64,000 nt of DNA from Mortierella alpina (GCA_029449245.1 JANATF010000012.1:558001-622000); one strand, 5' to 3'. Shown: positions 11,869 through 24,560, counted from the first letter of the stretch. Notes: a model not told the origin generated them from the sequence alone. Made by a program: numbers and translations.

Positions 11869-13000
11869 CTACTCGTACCAAGAAGACATGAAAGGTTAAT
11901 TCGGCTGCTTTGTCTGAGGATGTCGGTGAGACCGTCGGCAAGACGAGGAAAGGACAGAAACGTCGAGCAACTCCAGCTACTGAAAATAGGGTTGAGTGGG
12001 AGACAATCACTCGCTATCTTCCTTCTTGGCTTTGGCTGGAGACATAGTCTTCCGTCCTTTCGTAGTAGCGAGCGGTGTGTCTAGCCGTGACGAAATGACG
12101 GGGCAGAACTACTCTTTCAAGGGAGTCAACAAATGATAGGAGTAAAGAAAGATGGGAAGTTGTTCCTCTACGTATTCTCAGACGAGCAGTAGCACAGCCA
12201 CGGTTCTTCAAGGGCGTTAAGCAGGAAGAGTATCAAACCGCTTAGGATCGGCTACAGGTCTCCAGTTCGCAGCTCCATGCTACTCGGCTCCCTCTGCACT
12301 ATGCTCGAGAATTAGTGACGACCGACAGTGCTTGTCATTTTCAGGGTGATAGGGCGAGACAAGTGTGTGGGGGGGGGGGAGGTACTGTGGGCGTGTAGTT
12401 TGCGAGGCGGTGTTTTAAAGTGACGCTGGAGCTTGCGAGAGATTCCATCCAGTGGCCCACTGTGGTTGAGGCCTTGTGTAGTGCTAGCTACTTGCCTTGA
12501 AGCTGGACGAATCGATTTTCGCAAGAGGGTTGGGGCGAGCAGCCAGGATAGTTGCATGCTCGCAAGGCTGCCGGCTGTGGCCCATTGTCGGTCTGTCGCC
12601 TTTTCTTTTAGGTTGTCGAGAGTTATAATGGTTGCGAGGTGAAGGCTACGAGTGCAGGTATGAACGAAGCGGTGTTTTCCGACGAGGCTATGCTGACCCT
12701 GTCGTCGCGTAGACGGTGATTTGTATGCGTGCGCCAAAGTAAGAATACAACGTGGTGAATGGGAGTGAGTGAACAGACGAACGGGGAGCATGGGCCTGCT
12801 CGTGCTCGAGCGTATGTGTCCAATTGCGCTATGTCAGGTGACAGCTCGCCTTTGTATGAGAGTCAAATTGACTGAACACCTGAACGCGGAAGGCACAAGA
12901 AGAACCAAGGAGGCATACTCCACCCTCCGCAACTGCATGATATATTCTTCGCTGCCACATGGACCTTCTTATCTTAATGATCTCGTTACCCTTCGAACTG
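11869..13000. other. Unresolved USP start region and intergenic DNA
   Basis: The missing first exon or exons of the deubiquitinase should lie here. The only exon-like start I see (ATG at 12045 followed by about 12 codons) does not splice in frame to the zinc-finger exon by consensus sites. A G9 run lies near 12371. The 159-codon minus-strand frame at 12312-12791 has no recognisable domain. Confidence 0.4.
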
Positions 13001-15022
13001 TCATACCAGACACAGGATCTTGACTATTCTAGGCCCCATCCCAAGCACAATCCTTGCGTGGTCCATGGCCAAGATACGGCAGGCGGCATTGTGGCCAGCG
13101 AAATCATTAAGGTGAATGGCTCTGCCTCGCTTCTGTATCCAGTTCAATCCGTCGTGCAGCGCGTCTTGCTCAGCGTCGCTGTCCTCGTATTCATCAGCAT
13201 CGCACTGTGACCCCTCTGCCGATTCCTGCTGAGTATATTCCGTACTCGTTGCCACGTCTTCTTTTAAATCCACCCAACGTAGAACACAATAGTGTCCCAA
13301 GTCGGAAGAGCAGTTCCTATGGCTCACAATACCGATCCGATCTCGGTACATGGCTATGGAGTCCCTTGCATCTCCTCCGCGTCCTAATGAGAAGCTTGAC
13401 GGCAGTATCTCTCGGCATTGCTCTTGTTGATATCCCGGCTCCATTTTCACTCGCAGGACCCGTCGCTGGCGCAAGCTGGGATGCTCAAAGAGGATCAGCA
13501 GCTCATTGCGATAAGGTGGTGTGTTATCGGCAATAGCCTGAAACTGCAGCAATTGCGCACCTACTTCCAGTTGGATATGGCACATTGTTTGAGAGTGCTC
13601 GTCCTTGATGAACACACCGTCCTCGTGAGCGAGGCAAATGGCTTCTCTCCACATAATAGTCCCGCTATCTCCCTCCCGCTCAAAGGCGCGGGATCCAAAG
13701 TCGACCACGGCTACTTGAAGGACCTAGAAAGGCGTTATGCACAAGAAGTCTTTAATAAGACTAAATCATGGCATTTTGGGAAAGACGTCTGAAACAGGAA
13801 GCAAGCGAGTACCTTTGTATCAACCGTACATGATCGGACTGGTCGATGATCTTTGCTCTTCTGAAAAAACGTAATCTGTCCGTCCAGGGTGATAGAGAGA
13901 ATGTGGTTCCGTACAAAGCAGAGATGTAGCGGAAAACCGTGGTGCACGTCTGGTAGCAAACTTTCTGTTCTCGTCTCTAAGTCGCATAGTCGGACCGACC
14001 TTTGGTTCATCCATGCAAAGGTCAGTGACCAATTGCATAATATTGGATGGTGACAGATCAGTGCAGTGCCAAGCAATTATATACCTTAAAAATCCTCCCA
14101 ATGCCAAGGGCAACTGTACGTCTCCGTCTTCAGTAGTCGAGCATGTCGCTGATGCATCCCATGCAATAGAACTAACGGCTCCATGCTCCTGTAGATCCAT
14201 GGCTTTGGTATATCGGTCGTTGGTTATCATAATAGTCTTGTGTCCGTCCTTCCTCACACGATCCAGTGAGATCTTGTATACTCTTGGCCAGTCATCTACC
14301 AAGATTAGCAGTGGCCATGCCAATAATACTGGCTTGATATTTCTTGACAAGGCTACTGTCATATCATGGACACTCCGGCCCCATCTCCAGTTCTGCTTTA
14401 AAGCTAGCTCCTGTACTATCGCTGACTCCCATCCCAAAAAGTCTGGCTGACCCTCGATCTCGTCCAAAATCGACTCTTGCTCTTCATCGGAGCTGGGTTC
14501 TTCCCGCGGGAATTGTGGGCCCTGCCTCTTTAAAGTCAATACCGCACGACTTTCTTCCTGATAATCCTTCAAAAGAAAGCATTCTGCCGCATTCCAGTCT
14601 CGCATTTTGGATTTCCAAAGCCCCGCATTGTTACGTATAATACTCCTCCAGGGACGGCAGACAGCACGACAGCGGACAAGATCCATGCACTCCAGATACA
14701 TAAAGATGTGGCTGGATATCTCAACAGGCATCGACGACACAATATCAAATCCTGAATGAGTTGGACGGCCCAGAAGCCTATGAAGGACTTGAAGATCCTC
14801 GTTCGTGCAAGATAACACCAGCTCTCGCAGACTAGCAGTTGAACGGGAGAGCACGAGGCACGAAAGTGAGAATGCGTTTTTTTTTTTCAAAGACAAGAGT
14901 CTACTCACAGGCAACTGTGAGATTCGTTACACTACGCGACGCTCTTGAGAATGTAGCTGCGGCATTTCTCTAATCGCGTCGAGAATGTCCCTAAGGGAAT
15001 GAGACGCGTCTTTCAGTGCCAT
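13001..15022 (-). CDS. F-box protein with beta-propeller-like C-terminus
   Basis: Probable substrate receptor of an SCF ubiquitin ligase. The F-box is clear (SSMPVEISSHIFMYLECMDL, CRAVCRPWRSIIRNN, then LWKSKMRDW), encoded around 14740-14600. The C-terminal ~430 residues contain short repeated segments of WD-like character (SVRLCDLETRTESLL, FVRNHILSITLDGQITFF, CVLRWVDL), suggesting a propeller, but no clean GH-WD signature. An intron from about 14088 to 13993 joins GGFLR to SVRLCDLE in phase 2. A second intron ends at 13724 and the last exon runs 13723-13001. The N-terminus is uncertain: an ATG at 15022 opens a 29-codon exon (MALKDASHSLRDILDAI) whose junction to the next exon uses a weak acceptor. 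A simpler start inside the long exon cannot be excluded. Confidence 0.72.
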
Positions 15023-15251
15023 GCTTGAGACGGGTTGCTGCACTTTCTGCTGCACTGCATGGAGTGAATGAAAGGATAACGGGACAGCTACGAAAAAAAA
15101 GTCAATTCTGATAAAGAAAAAAAAGCGAGATGAAAATGAGGGGCAAAAGACCGTGCACTCATTTGCAATTCATTTCATGACGAACCCAGTCAAGAAAAAG
15201 AACATACTTTACAAACACTCTTTATTGACCTGTGATTCTTGATATTCCGCC

Positions 15252-16155
15252 CTACTTGCGCATCAACAAGTACAGGTTCTCACCCAAGCTGATGTTCTGC
15301 AAGTGTCTGAAGTCGCCCTCCAAGCACATCAAAAGACCACCGTATGAGATGTAGACAGATCTAGATTGGCAGAAGGCGTCGAGATGTCAAGAATGGCTAA
15401 CAGAGCGTACAACAAAATGCCTAGAGATCCCTGAGAGTAGCGTCCATTCATCCGCATTGATACAGTGCCAGGCGCCAGTGGGTCTAGACCGTATGGCTGA
15501 TTGAAAGTGGAAAAGTCCCGACTTCCTGTCTGGTCGCAGCCTTAATACTCGGTCGGTCGCCGTTCGCCACTGTGATTTCAGCAAGATTTCAAATCCACTG
15601 AGTATCCTAGTATTTCCAGAGTCCTGCGCATGTCTGATCCAGTGTCCACAACGAGCATAACTATCATGCCAGATAATTGAGATACTTACACTTTGCTGCC
15701 CTGGCCCTCGTCAAACTTGTAGACCTTTCCATACATGACGTATTCATAATCATCAGCAAGGGTTCTCTCTCCTCCGACCTTCTCGCGCCAGCTCTCCTGG
15801 GTTCCCGAGGTATCGTTTCCAACAGTGGCAGTCAAGGACAAGGACGTGGCGAGGACGAGCGAGAACTTCTCGCCAATCTCAAGAGGGTAGAGCTCGTTGT
15901 TGATGTCCAAGACCAGCTCCATCTCGTAGTTCTCACTGCGGGCAGTGATGCGCGTAACTATTCAGAGAGATGTTTCGAGGGTTAGCAAGAGGAACTCTTA
16001 TGTAGGTAGGTTATCCAGAAGGAAGACGCTGTTGCCGAGTGTCAACTTGAATGCAGCGCGGGAGATCAGCCTTTGCATGTACCCTTTTCAAACTTGCCCG
16101 AGGCATCTTTGATATCAAAGATGTCCGAGAAGAGAATGTTGTCCTTGCTGGCCAT
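15252..16155 (-). CDS. RNA polymerase I/II/III subunit RPB8 (RPABC3)
   Basis: Subunit shared by all three nuclear RNA polymerases; an OB-fold protein of 149 residues, the family's usual length. Exons 16155-16083, 15957-15690 and 15360-15252 close in phase. The protein starts MASKDNILFSDIFDIKD, contains ELVLDINNELYPLEIGEKFS and the highly conserved LADDYEYVMYGKVYKF, and ends ISYGGLLMCLEGDF...LYLLMRK. Intron 2 is about 330 nt, long for this window, and its reading frame at 15387-15584 is spurious. The start faces the hexosaminidase gene across about 680 bp. Confidence 0.96.
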
Positions 16156-16834
16156 TGTATGAAAGTGAAATTGAGAGAGTTCTTTGCGGTAGGTAGGGAG
16201 GGGGGAGACAACGAGGTGCGAGAGCGAGCGAGACTCAGTTGCTGCATGCACTATTTGTTGTTTACCAGCCCAATCAAAAAAGCAGTCTGGTCATGTGACA
16301 ATTCCCCCCTGCAGCCTATGCAGGCTGCCCTGGCCAGGTAGGCTTTTCCAGCAGCCATGACCCATCTTGGTTCGATATACTGGCAACGATGCACAGTAAA
16401 AACAGTAAAAGGCCACTGATACAGTCATCCCACGATGAACACGCAGTGACGGACGTCCCTTGCTGCAGGTGGGATGGGTGGGAGTTCCCCCGCCAGCTGA
16501 GACAAGAAGGGCGAAATCGACTAGCCAAAACAATACCGCGCGGGCGAAGGCATTGGGCGTCGACTCAAAGACACCTCCCCTGGTTGTCGTTCTTCACCTT
16601 CCTTGGCTGCCTTGCTTCACTTTCCCTTCTCGCACACCAAAGCTTCCACTTCTGCCAGCATACAGTGGCTGTACCTTTTCTCCCTCCTTGGTCTCCGCTG
16701 CTCAAACACCCTTACGCCCCTGCGAGCCGGAAAAACGACGTGTCCGCGTATAGGCACGAGTTTCAACTTCAACACTCATAAAGAGCTTGAGAGCGACCAC
16801 GACCTCCTGCAAAAAAATACAAGGACGGACCAGC
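16156..16834. promoter_or_regulatory. Divergent promoter region RPB8 / hexosaminidase
   Basis: 679 bp between divergent start codons. The right half is pyrimidine-rich on the plus strand (about 16560-16720), a common pattern upstream of fungal starts. No further site could be supported. Confidence 0.45.
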
Positions 16835-19829
16835 ATGTCGAAGAAACGGAATCCCATTCATTCTCCATCGGCAAATCATTCCTACTCTGCTCTTAGTGTG
16901 CATGACCCCGACGACATTGGAATCAGCACAGCAATGACCAGTCCAGGCCCGGCCCACCAACGTTCTGGAGAGATTGAGGTACATAGAGTTGGCCGTCTGT
17001 CTGGCAGAACATTGATATGGATCGTCTCCTTGTTGCTCCAGATACCTCTCCTTTCACTTTCCGGTCGGACTTTCCCTGGTCACTGACACTCTATCGTCAT
17101 AGACGCTACATGCTCGCGACTCGGACGATGGACATGGTCGCACTAGCATCGATATGGACCCGGCGGGCTCTAGCACTGCACTTTCGCAAGGCAGCTCGGC
17201 AGTCCACAAATCGGCCTCTTTACAAAGGCGGAAGGATGAGCAGGTGGAAGACGAGGATATACAAGGTGGCAGCCAACCTATAGCAAAGAGCCCGCACTGG
17301 AGTCGCAGTTGGGTGCGGTACATCGCACTGGCCAGCATTCTTTCGGCAATAGCTTTGATGGTCACCCTTCTCATCTTGAAGCCTTGGCAACAACATAGTA
17401 AGCTGCACCTATGACCACAACATGGCGCATTAGATAATGAAGTAAGGGACGCTAACCCATTTAGTTTTTTTTGTTGGTGCTTTCCAGAGCTGGCACCTAT
17501 TCACAATGGCGCAGTGAAGGCTCTCCCGGACGAGCAGCCCGTTTGGCCCATCCCCAAGACCTTCTCCTTTGGAGACGACAGGGTCAGCGTGAGTCCTGAC
17601 TTTAAGATAAGGCTGCAACAGGCATCCTTATCTTCGTCCTCAGGCATCAAGACATCACCAACAGCCGCTCACCCAGTATTGGAAAAAGCCATCGCCAGAT
17701 GTTTGGAACGTATTCAACAGAAGCGCAACACGACCACCCAAAATGACATCACTGGAAGCACAATTAGTCTTGCAGGAGAGGAGATCTTGTCGGAACTAGT
17801 CATTATCGTCGATGACGCGCTGGCACCTTTGGAATTTGGCATGGTCGAATCCTACACATTAAATATTACCACGGCAAAGAGCAAAACGGAGTCAACCTCT
17901 TACCATGTGGCACTGAACATGGAAGACGGAATGCCCCAGATCACTTCGTCACGCTCAAAGCGAGCGGTGGCACCAGACGACGCTAACGCTGGTGAATCCG
18001 GCACTTTGACCGCAATCTTAAAGGCAGGCACACAGTGGGGAGTCCTTCACGGCTTAGAGACTTTTTCGCAGCTCGTTCAAGCAATCAAAGATTCATCAGG
18101 ACCGGCCACGGAGCAGCCAGTCAACAACCGCCTTGACATCCCCAATGCGCCTTGGTCAATTCATGACGAGCCTCGCTATTCTCACCGCGGCCTGCTTCTA
18201 GATACCTCGCGACACTACATTCCAGTCAAGGATATCATTAGGACTCTGGATGCGATGTCGGTCGTTAAACTGAACGTTTTTCACTGGCATATCCTGGATC
18301 AACAGTCGTACCCGCTTGTCTCGGAAGCACATCCAGAATTGACAGCCAAGGGCGCAGAGAGACCAGGATATGTTTATACGCAGCAGGATGTTGCTTCGAT
18401 TGTCCAATTTGGAGAAGAGGTACAATTGCACTTCACTCAGCTGCAAGCATTCCGCTTGAAATCGCACCACCCACTCAAGAGTCTGTTGTCTGGCCTCGCC
18501 TGATTCTAATACGTCCCTTCCCATCTTTTTCGCCTTAGCGTGGTATCCGCGTTATCCCTGAGTTTGACGCACCTGGCCATACAGCGAGCTGGGGTCGGGC
18601 GTATCCTAATATCACTGTATGCTTGGACATGCAGCCTCACAACATATATGCAGCTGAACCGCCTGCAGGACAGCTAGACCCGTTAGAGCCGTTCACCTAC
18701 ACGGTCCTCGATGGACTTGTGAAAGAATGGGCACATCAATTCCCAGACAAACATGTCCATATTGGAGGCGACGAAATCAACGCTGAATGTTGGAAGACAT
18801 CAAAGCGCCTGAGAGATTACATTCAGAATGCAGATCTGCGATCTGGATACGAGGAGCCACTCATGAAGGTTCAGGATATCTCTGACGAGATGATAACGAG
18901 GTCGCCTTCTGGAAGACAGTCAGGTTTGGATAGGCTGCTAGAGTTGTATCTGGACAAGGTCTTTGGCATGTACCTGGCGCAGGGTAAGAGACCTCTTGTT
19001 TGGGAAGAGATCGCGCTCGAGCATAACGTCAGACTTCCAAGCTCGGCCATCGTCCAGGTGTGGAAGAATTCACGGAACGCTAAGCGAGGTAACTAAAAGT
19101 TACTTTTCTTGAACCCTCCTTGAGGTCAATTGAACCTCTTTGTCCTGCACTGCATCGTACTGATCGGTATAATGTTTCTGCATTCAATAGTTATCGAGCA
19201 GGGCAGACCCGTCATCCTTTCCGGTGGTGACTATTGGTACCTGGATTGCGGTAGCGGGTCTTGGCTCATTGGCTCGCAGGGCGAGAGCTGGTGCAAATTC
19301 TCTAGTTGGCAGCGAAGTAAGCACGTCGTTTCTAACACTAGCAAGAACTCGACTCAGTTGGAGGGTGAGAGGTTTCAGCCAGTTAATGGCGCAGCTGACC
19401 ATATGTCCATACTTGACTCCTTCATTGTGTAGTGTACTCATATAGGCTAACAGATCAGCTCAACGCAGAGCAGCAAAAGATGGTGTACGGAGGTGAAGTG
19501 TGCATGTGGTCTGAGCAGACCGATTCTTCAAACCTAGATTCGAATCTGTGGCCACGGACTGCAGCGGCAGCAGAGGTAGTAACCAGACCATGTTTCAGCG
19601 TACGCGTGCGTATATGCCGGGATCCACGAAACTCATTCCACGGCTCTTCCCCTCATGCATCTAGGTATTGTGGAGCGGTGACCAGGACGATCAGGGGGAG
19701 ACGCGACCATTGCTTGCTGCTGCCAAGCGCTTAGAGGCTGTACGGGAGCGGCTAACTCAGATGGGAGTAAGAGCTGCCCCGGTCTTCCCATCTTGGTGTG
19801 CCAAGCACCCAGAGACATGTCTATCTTGA
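16835..19829 (+). CDS. Membrane-anchored beta-N-acetylhexosaminidase (GH20)
   Basis: Removes terminal GlcNAc or GalNAc, for example from chitin oligomers. Exons 16835-16978, 17103-17397, 17488-18419, 18539-19088, 19191-19316, 19433-19575 and 19665-19829 sum to 785 codons. Instead of a cleavable signal peptide, about 110 hydrophilic residues precede a single span (YIALASILSAIALMVTLLIL, about residues 116-137), predicting a type II membrane protein. A GH20 N-terminal alpha/beta domain comes next. The TIM barrel begins around HRGLLLDTSRHY and includes NVFHWHILDQQSYP and VIPEFDAPGHT. The catalytic Asp-Glu pair is in HVHIGGDEINAECW, and it closes with RAAPVFPSWC...CLS. Secreted fungal hexosaminidases are usually about 600 aa. 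Function is confident; a wall-remodelling or vacuolar site is inference. Confidence 0.93.
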
Positions 19830-19936
19830 GAACGATCTCGCGCTTCGCTGCATAGGAAGCTTGTATACAATTGAAGCTTGCTGCTCGCGAATCTGCTAAA
19901 TATAACCTTTTTTTTATGCCTTGCTAAAATGCCCCG

Positions 19937-22190
19937 CTATTTCCGCCTCTGCCGCACCACATTCTGAAGGTCTCTCAAAAACCGCTTCTCTGAAACAAAG
20001 GTGATAGCCATCACGACACCGAAAGTCGCGACGCCAATGCTAAGATGCACCATCTTGTCGTAGATTCGCTCCCATCCAATCCAAAGTTCGCTAAGTGCAG
20101 TGACCGCATACGCGGTCCCGAACGCCACGAGCACAGCCGGGTTGGGTATGATAGTCCTCCAGGGCACGTATGCGAACGTGCTTAGCACGCTGGCGTGCTG
20201 CCTTGCACTTCCCGCGCCCACTGCCGGAATATATCGTCCGAAGTAGCCAGAGAGAAACCACATGCTCCAGAAGATGCGCATAGACAGGTTGACGCAGTTG
20301 GCTAATACGATCCCTCTGGCACCCAATCCCATGACCCACATCAAGAAGGCTCCCGTGCTGCAAAAGACTGCTGAGAATCCCACCATCCAGTAAGACAGAA
20401 CACCCAGCTCTTTGTCAGAGGCAACAGCCTGGACGACTGCCTCAGTGATCCCATTAAGTCCCATAATGGGCACATAATAGCAATAGAGGGCCAGAACAGC
20501 GGGCGCAACTGTTTGTCTGGACCAGTATTGTCCTACGACTAGATCAATCAGCGTTGCGGTATAATGCGTTCCAAAGGCGATAAAGACGAACCCGAGCAGG
20601 ACATGGAATTTCATAATGGTCAAGAGCAAGTTGCGGGAGAGGACCAGATTGGCCACCTGCGATTCCGTCAATTCTGCATGCGCCGTGCTGTCCGACAAGG
20701 TGGTTGAAGCTGCAGGGGTTGCTGTCTCTTTGCCAACATCAGCTAGTAGCTTACTGAAGAGTGTTCTGCTTGTTTCCTCCAGTGGTTGAAAAAGAATCCG
20801 TGCAATGAGCGAACCTATCACATAGTGATTATCGTGAGCTGACACTGACTATCTGCATTTTTTCCATATTGCTTAATTTACACAAGTCGTGATCATCTTA
20901 CCATAGTTGAGAACAAAGGCATAGACACCTTGGTCGTACTCTGATGAGAAACTGGTCATCATCATCTTGTCTCCTTCGGTCAAGACGTGTTTAAGCAAGG
21001 ACTGAATCGTCAGCGTCTGTGACAGTTTGAGCAGATCCTTGTCCAAGAAGAAGTACTCAGTGCTAATTAGACATATCGCGGACAAAATTCTGTGAGTGGT
21101 CTATCATCGGAAATTTTAACACTACTCACAAGGATCATATCGTAAAGACTTGCCTCCCATCCGTGCCGATCCTAGGGAGTCTGCGTGGCAGAAGAGCCTT
21201 CATCGAGATAGTTTCCTCGATCTGTTCTTCGTCACTAGGCTGCGTAATGCTGTCCTTTTTTGTGGCCGCTGCCATTCGTCTCCTTTCCAGATCTCGTTTC
21301 TCTGAACTCTTGCTCCAGAACGCCAGCAGGAAACCTCCCAGAATCAACAGACCGTATGTGAACTGCGCGATTGCGAAGGCAAGAACACCCATGGTGTTGT
21401 GTCCACCTTGGACGGGCGATTCGCTCTTTTCACTCATCGATTTTGCAACGGACGCCCGAGCGCCATAGACTGTCAATGCACATGTCAGGACACACCGCAC
21501 GATCACGGCAATGCCTTCGATAGAGACGCGGGTCTTGAACCAGAGTTTGTACTGTGCTACCATGAACATGGGCTCTGCCAGAAGCTCGATCAGGGCTGAC
21601 AGACCATACAGGTAGATCGACAGACGGTAGCCTGGGAAGAGATCTTCGCTTGAGCGGCTCACTTGAGACAGAGAATACGCGACTGCTATGCATGTCATCA
21701 GTGCTCCGACAGGAATTGGGGCGTAGACCATGTTGACAAACTTTTGGAGTTTATAAGCGGCAGATCCTGGCTTAATATCCATGTGATTCTTGGGCCTGGT
21801 AGCGGCTGAATTGTCCTTTGCCTCCGTCTTGCCCGAGTTTTCAATGTTTATGTCGTCACTAACACGTATTGCAGCACAACGGACACCCTCGCGGGAGAGG
21901 AACAGGATAGTGTTGAGAAGCAGTTCAAGTTGGACGGAGGCGATCCCGAGGGTTTCGGCGGAAGTGAAGCGGAGCAGGACTTGATTGAGCGTGAAGGTGA
22001 GCATGCGCGAGACGAACTGGAGAAGCACCAGGTAGCTTGCGCCCTGGACAGAGGACGAGAGTATAGAAGCCGTTTGGTCGGATGAGCTCTCGCTGGCATT
22101 GATGTTGTCATGGATCGCTGTGGTAGATGCAGTTGATGAGGATGCATGCGGGATGGACCGCTGCCTGAAGACAGGCTCTGAGGTCTGCAT
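19937..22190 (-). CDS. RFT1: RFT1-like ER oligosaccharide-lipid translocation protein
   Basis: Multispanning ER membrane protein needed for N-glycosylation; it has been proposed to help flip the Man5GlcNAc2-PP-dolichol intermediate, though whether it is the flippase itself is disputed. Exons 22190-21154, 21062-20902 and 20814-19937 give 691 residues, longer than the usual 540-580 because of a Ser-rich N-terminus (~50 aa) and polar loops. Family motifs: YLVLLQFVSRMLTFTLNQVL, ETLGIASVQLELLLNTILF, FLSREGVRCAA, and SLLKHVLTEGDKMMMTSFSS across exon 2. Intron 1 begins GCAAGT rather than GT (see findings). It is tail to tail with the hexosaminidase gene (about 107 bp between stop codons). Confidence 0.93.
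21063..21153 (-). other. GC-AG intron in RFT1
   Basis: The only junction that keeps the frame and the conserved RFT1 sequence (GTDG-S-TEYFFLDKDLL) uses a GC donor in the strong context AG|GCAAGT and the acceptor ATTAG|C, giving a 91-nt intron. Confidence 0.8.
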
Positions 22191-22386
22191 CGGTCAGTTG
22201 CGCGTCAAGGGAATGAGGGAAGAGTTGGACGAGGATGGTAGATGAGGAGAACCAAAAAAAAAAATCAATGTGGAAGTGGTGTCACGGCAAAGCAGACCTT
22301 GGTAGTGCTGGCCAATCAACGCGTCAATTGAATAACGCGTCTTTGATCTTTTTTTTTTTTTTTTTGTATTGGCTATGGAAGGCATT

Positions 22387-23525
22387 TTACATCCTCCACC
22401 CCATGCCATTTTCCATCATGATCCCTCCGTTTCCTCCTCCTGAAAGGGGGCCGCTGTTGTTTGACGAGTCATACTGCTCCATCTCGCTCTGGTATCTCTT
22501 CTTGTCGTCTTCAGCCATGGCTCCGTAAGACTCCTTCTCGGACTCGGACAGTTTCTGCCACTCTTCCCCAAGCATCTTGGTGATCTCGGTCGGCTTGAAC
22601 TCCGGATGTTTCTTCTTGATATCGTCCCTAGTAGCAGCAGCAACATAATCAGCAATTAAGACATCATCATATCCATTCTGCGCAAAAGAAGTGGGTTGCC
22701 GGCATTTTCGCTTACCGTTTCATCAGTGTGAAAAAGATGTACGAGTTCCTCGGTCTTTTTGGACAGTTCTTGTCCTTTACAACAGGGACAGCAACCTTCT
22801 TCATCTTCTTCTTGGAGAATGGCCCTCCGAGTCCTTGGTTGCTGTGCATACCGCCTCCCATACCTGCCATACCTCCCATTCCTGGCATGCCTTGCATTCC
22901 CGCCATGGCTCCCATGCCAGCCATACCTCCCATTGGCCCACCGCCTGACATTGGAACTCCAGTTGGTCCCACCATGCGCGGGCCACCGTAGGGACCAGCA
23001 CGCTGCTGGTGTTGGTGTTGTTGCTGCAGATACTGTGTATGCTGCTGGTGCTGTTGCTGGAGATTTTGTTGGTGAAAAGGATGATGATCGGGCGGTCCGT
23101 ACGGACTGCCAGCTGATCCTGCTCCGACCATCCCTCCCCAAGGCATGCGCTCATTCCCACTGTTCATAGGGCTCATTCCAGGCATTCCTGCCATACTTCC
23201 CATGGCGCTCATTGCCATTCCTCCTATTCCACCCATGGCTGAGGGATCCATCTGACCAAAATCTCGACTGCGCTTATTGGCCACAGCACGATTATGCTGA
23301 GCACCGACGCTGTGTCGGATCGGACCTCCAGCCCCGCTGGTGGCAGTGCTGGACGCTGTGGCAGCCGATGTCGTGCCGCTAGCCATCATCATAGTGTGCG
23401 GTGCTGAGGACCATGGGCTAGTCAAGTCTCCTGACCTCGATCCACTTCTGCCCATAGCATGTTGTATCGACTGGTCCATATATCGCTGCTGCTGCTGCTG
23501 TTGTTGTTGTTGTTGCTGTTGCTGT

Positions 23526-23560
<35 letters not shown>

Positions 23561-24454
23561 TTGTTGCTGTTGTTGTTGTTGCTGCTGTTGCTGCTGTTGC
23601 TGTTGTTGTTGCTGCTGTTGCTGCTGATTTAGACGTGCATCTGGTCGGTTCTCGCCGCCATTATACATGTTGTTGGAGCCACCATGCACCAATTGTGATA
23701 AAGAGGTTTGGGCATGGTGAAGCTGGGTTTGCTGTTGCTGCTGTTGTTGCTGAGATGGATTATGATGAGATAGAACTGATTGATATGAGGACTGCCCTGA
23801 AGACATGTGTGATGGATGGCCTTGACGCTGAAGCTGACCTTGCTGTTGTTGTTGCTGCTGCTTCGGAACCTGTTGCAGATTATGAGAATGCTGTACCTGT
23901 GCCTGCGATTGTTGTTGAGGATGTGAAGAGTGTGAGTGGTGCTGATACTGCTGCTGTGGCTGTCCTTTTTGAAGGGCATCGTCCAATATTTGCTGAGGAT
24001 GAGGAAGCTGTCCCTGTGCAGATCTCCTGCTCTCCAGATCGTCCATACTGCGTCTTGAAGAGTCCATTTGAGGTGCAGAGTCTAGCGGATTGATTGAGGG
24101 TGCACCAGTAGGTGTGTTAAGCCCCCCTGCCGTCGTGGATGCACTTGAAGGCGTCGCCGATCCTATGTCTGCCCCACCACCTTGGTATGAAAATTGAAAA
24201 CCGGAAGAACCGTCGGTCGCATACGGGTTGGACTGTAGCGGTGGCAGAACGGGAGGTGTAGCGGGTCCACCAGGACCACTAGGGATAGAGTAGGCACCGC
24301 CTTGGTGTGCAGCATTGAAGGTCATACTGTTGTTACCGTGCATTGCACCGTAAAGAGCGCCATATCCTCCATAGGAAGACGGTCCTCCAGGGGCTGCGTT
24401 CTGACTGGCCATCATGGATGAGTTTGGTTCAATATGAGCAGACGTATTTGTCAT
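22387..24454 (-). CDS. HMG-box protein with 47-residue poly-glutamine
   Basis: Nuclear DNA-bending protein of the HMGB/NHP6 type, 659 residues in two exons (24454-22716 and 22627-22387). Residues 1-560 are low complexity: Gly/Ser/Pro-rich at the start, then interrupted poly-Gln and a pure run of 47 Gln, then Met/Gly-rich repeats (GGMAGMGAMAGMQG type). A basic stretch KKKMKK leads into one HMG box near the C-terminus: CPKRPRNSYIFFTLMKR | DDIKKKHPEFKPTEITKMLG, then EEWQKLSESEKESYGAMAED and KKRYQSEMEQY. The intron splits the box in phase 2. No acidic tail follows. Poly-Q plus HMG architecture suggests a transcription or chromatin cofactor; targets are unknown. The sequence between 22351 and 22367 just downstream is a T17 run. 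Confidence 0.9.
23486..23626 (-). repeat. CAG/CAA repeat encoding 47 glutamines
   Basis: 141 nt of CAG and CAA codons in irregular alternation on the minus strand, in frame in the HMG-box gene. The mixed codons lower pure-triplet slippage yet keep the run of Gln unbroken. The opposite strand reads as poly-Cys and is a shadow. Confidence 0.95.
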
Positions 24455-24560
24455 CTGCTGTCCGGTGGCACAAAGACGGCAACAGAACCAATTTCACTTT
24501 TGAATAAAGCTATTGCATGTTGCGAAAGAGGTAATGGGTAGATGTTAATACTACGACGCC

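Noticed and set aside
12312-12791. Minus-strand 159-codon frame as N-terminal exon of the deubiquitinase
   Set aside because: No zinc-finger Cys/His residues and no splice joint to the exon at 11868 that I could support.
23340-23627. Plus-strand frame ending in about 47 cysteines
   Set aside because: Antisense shadow of the poly-Gln codons of the HMG-box gene.
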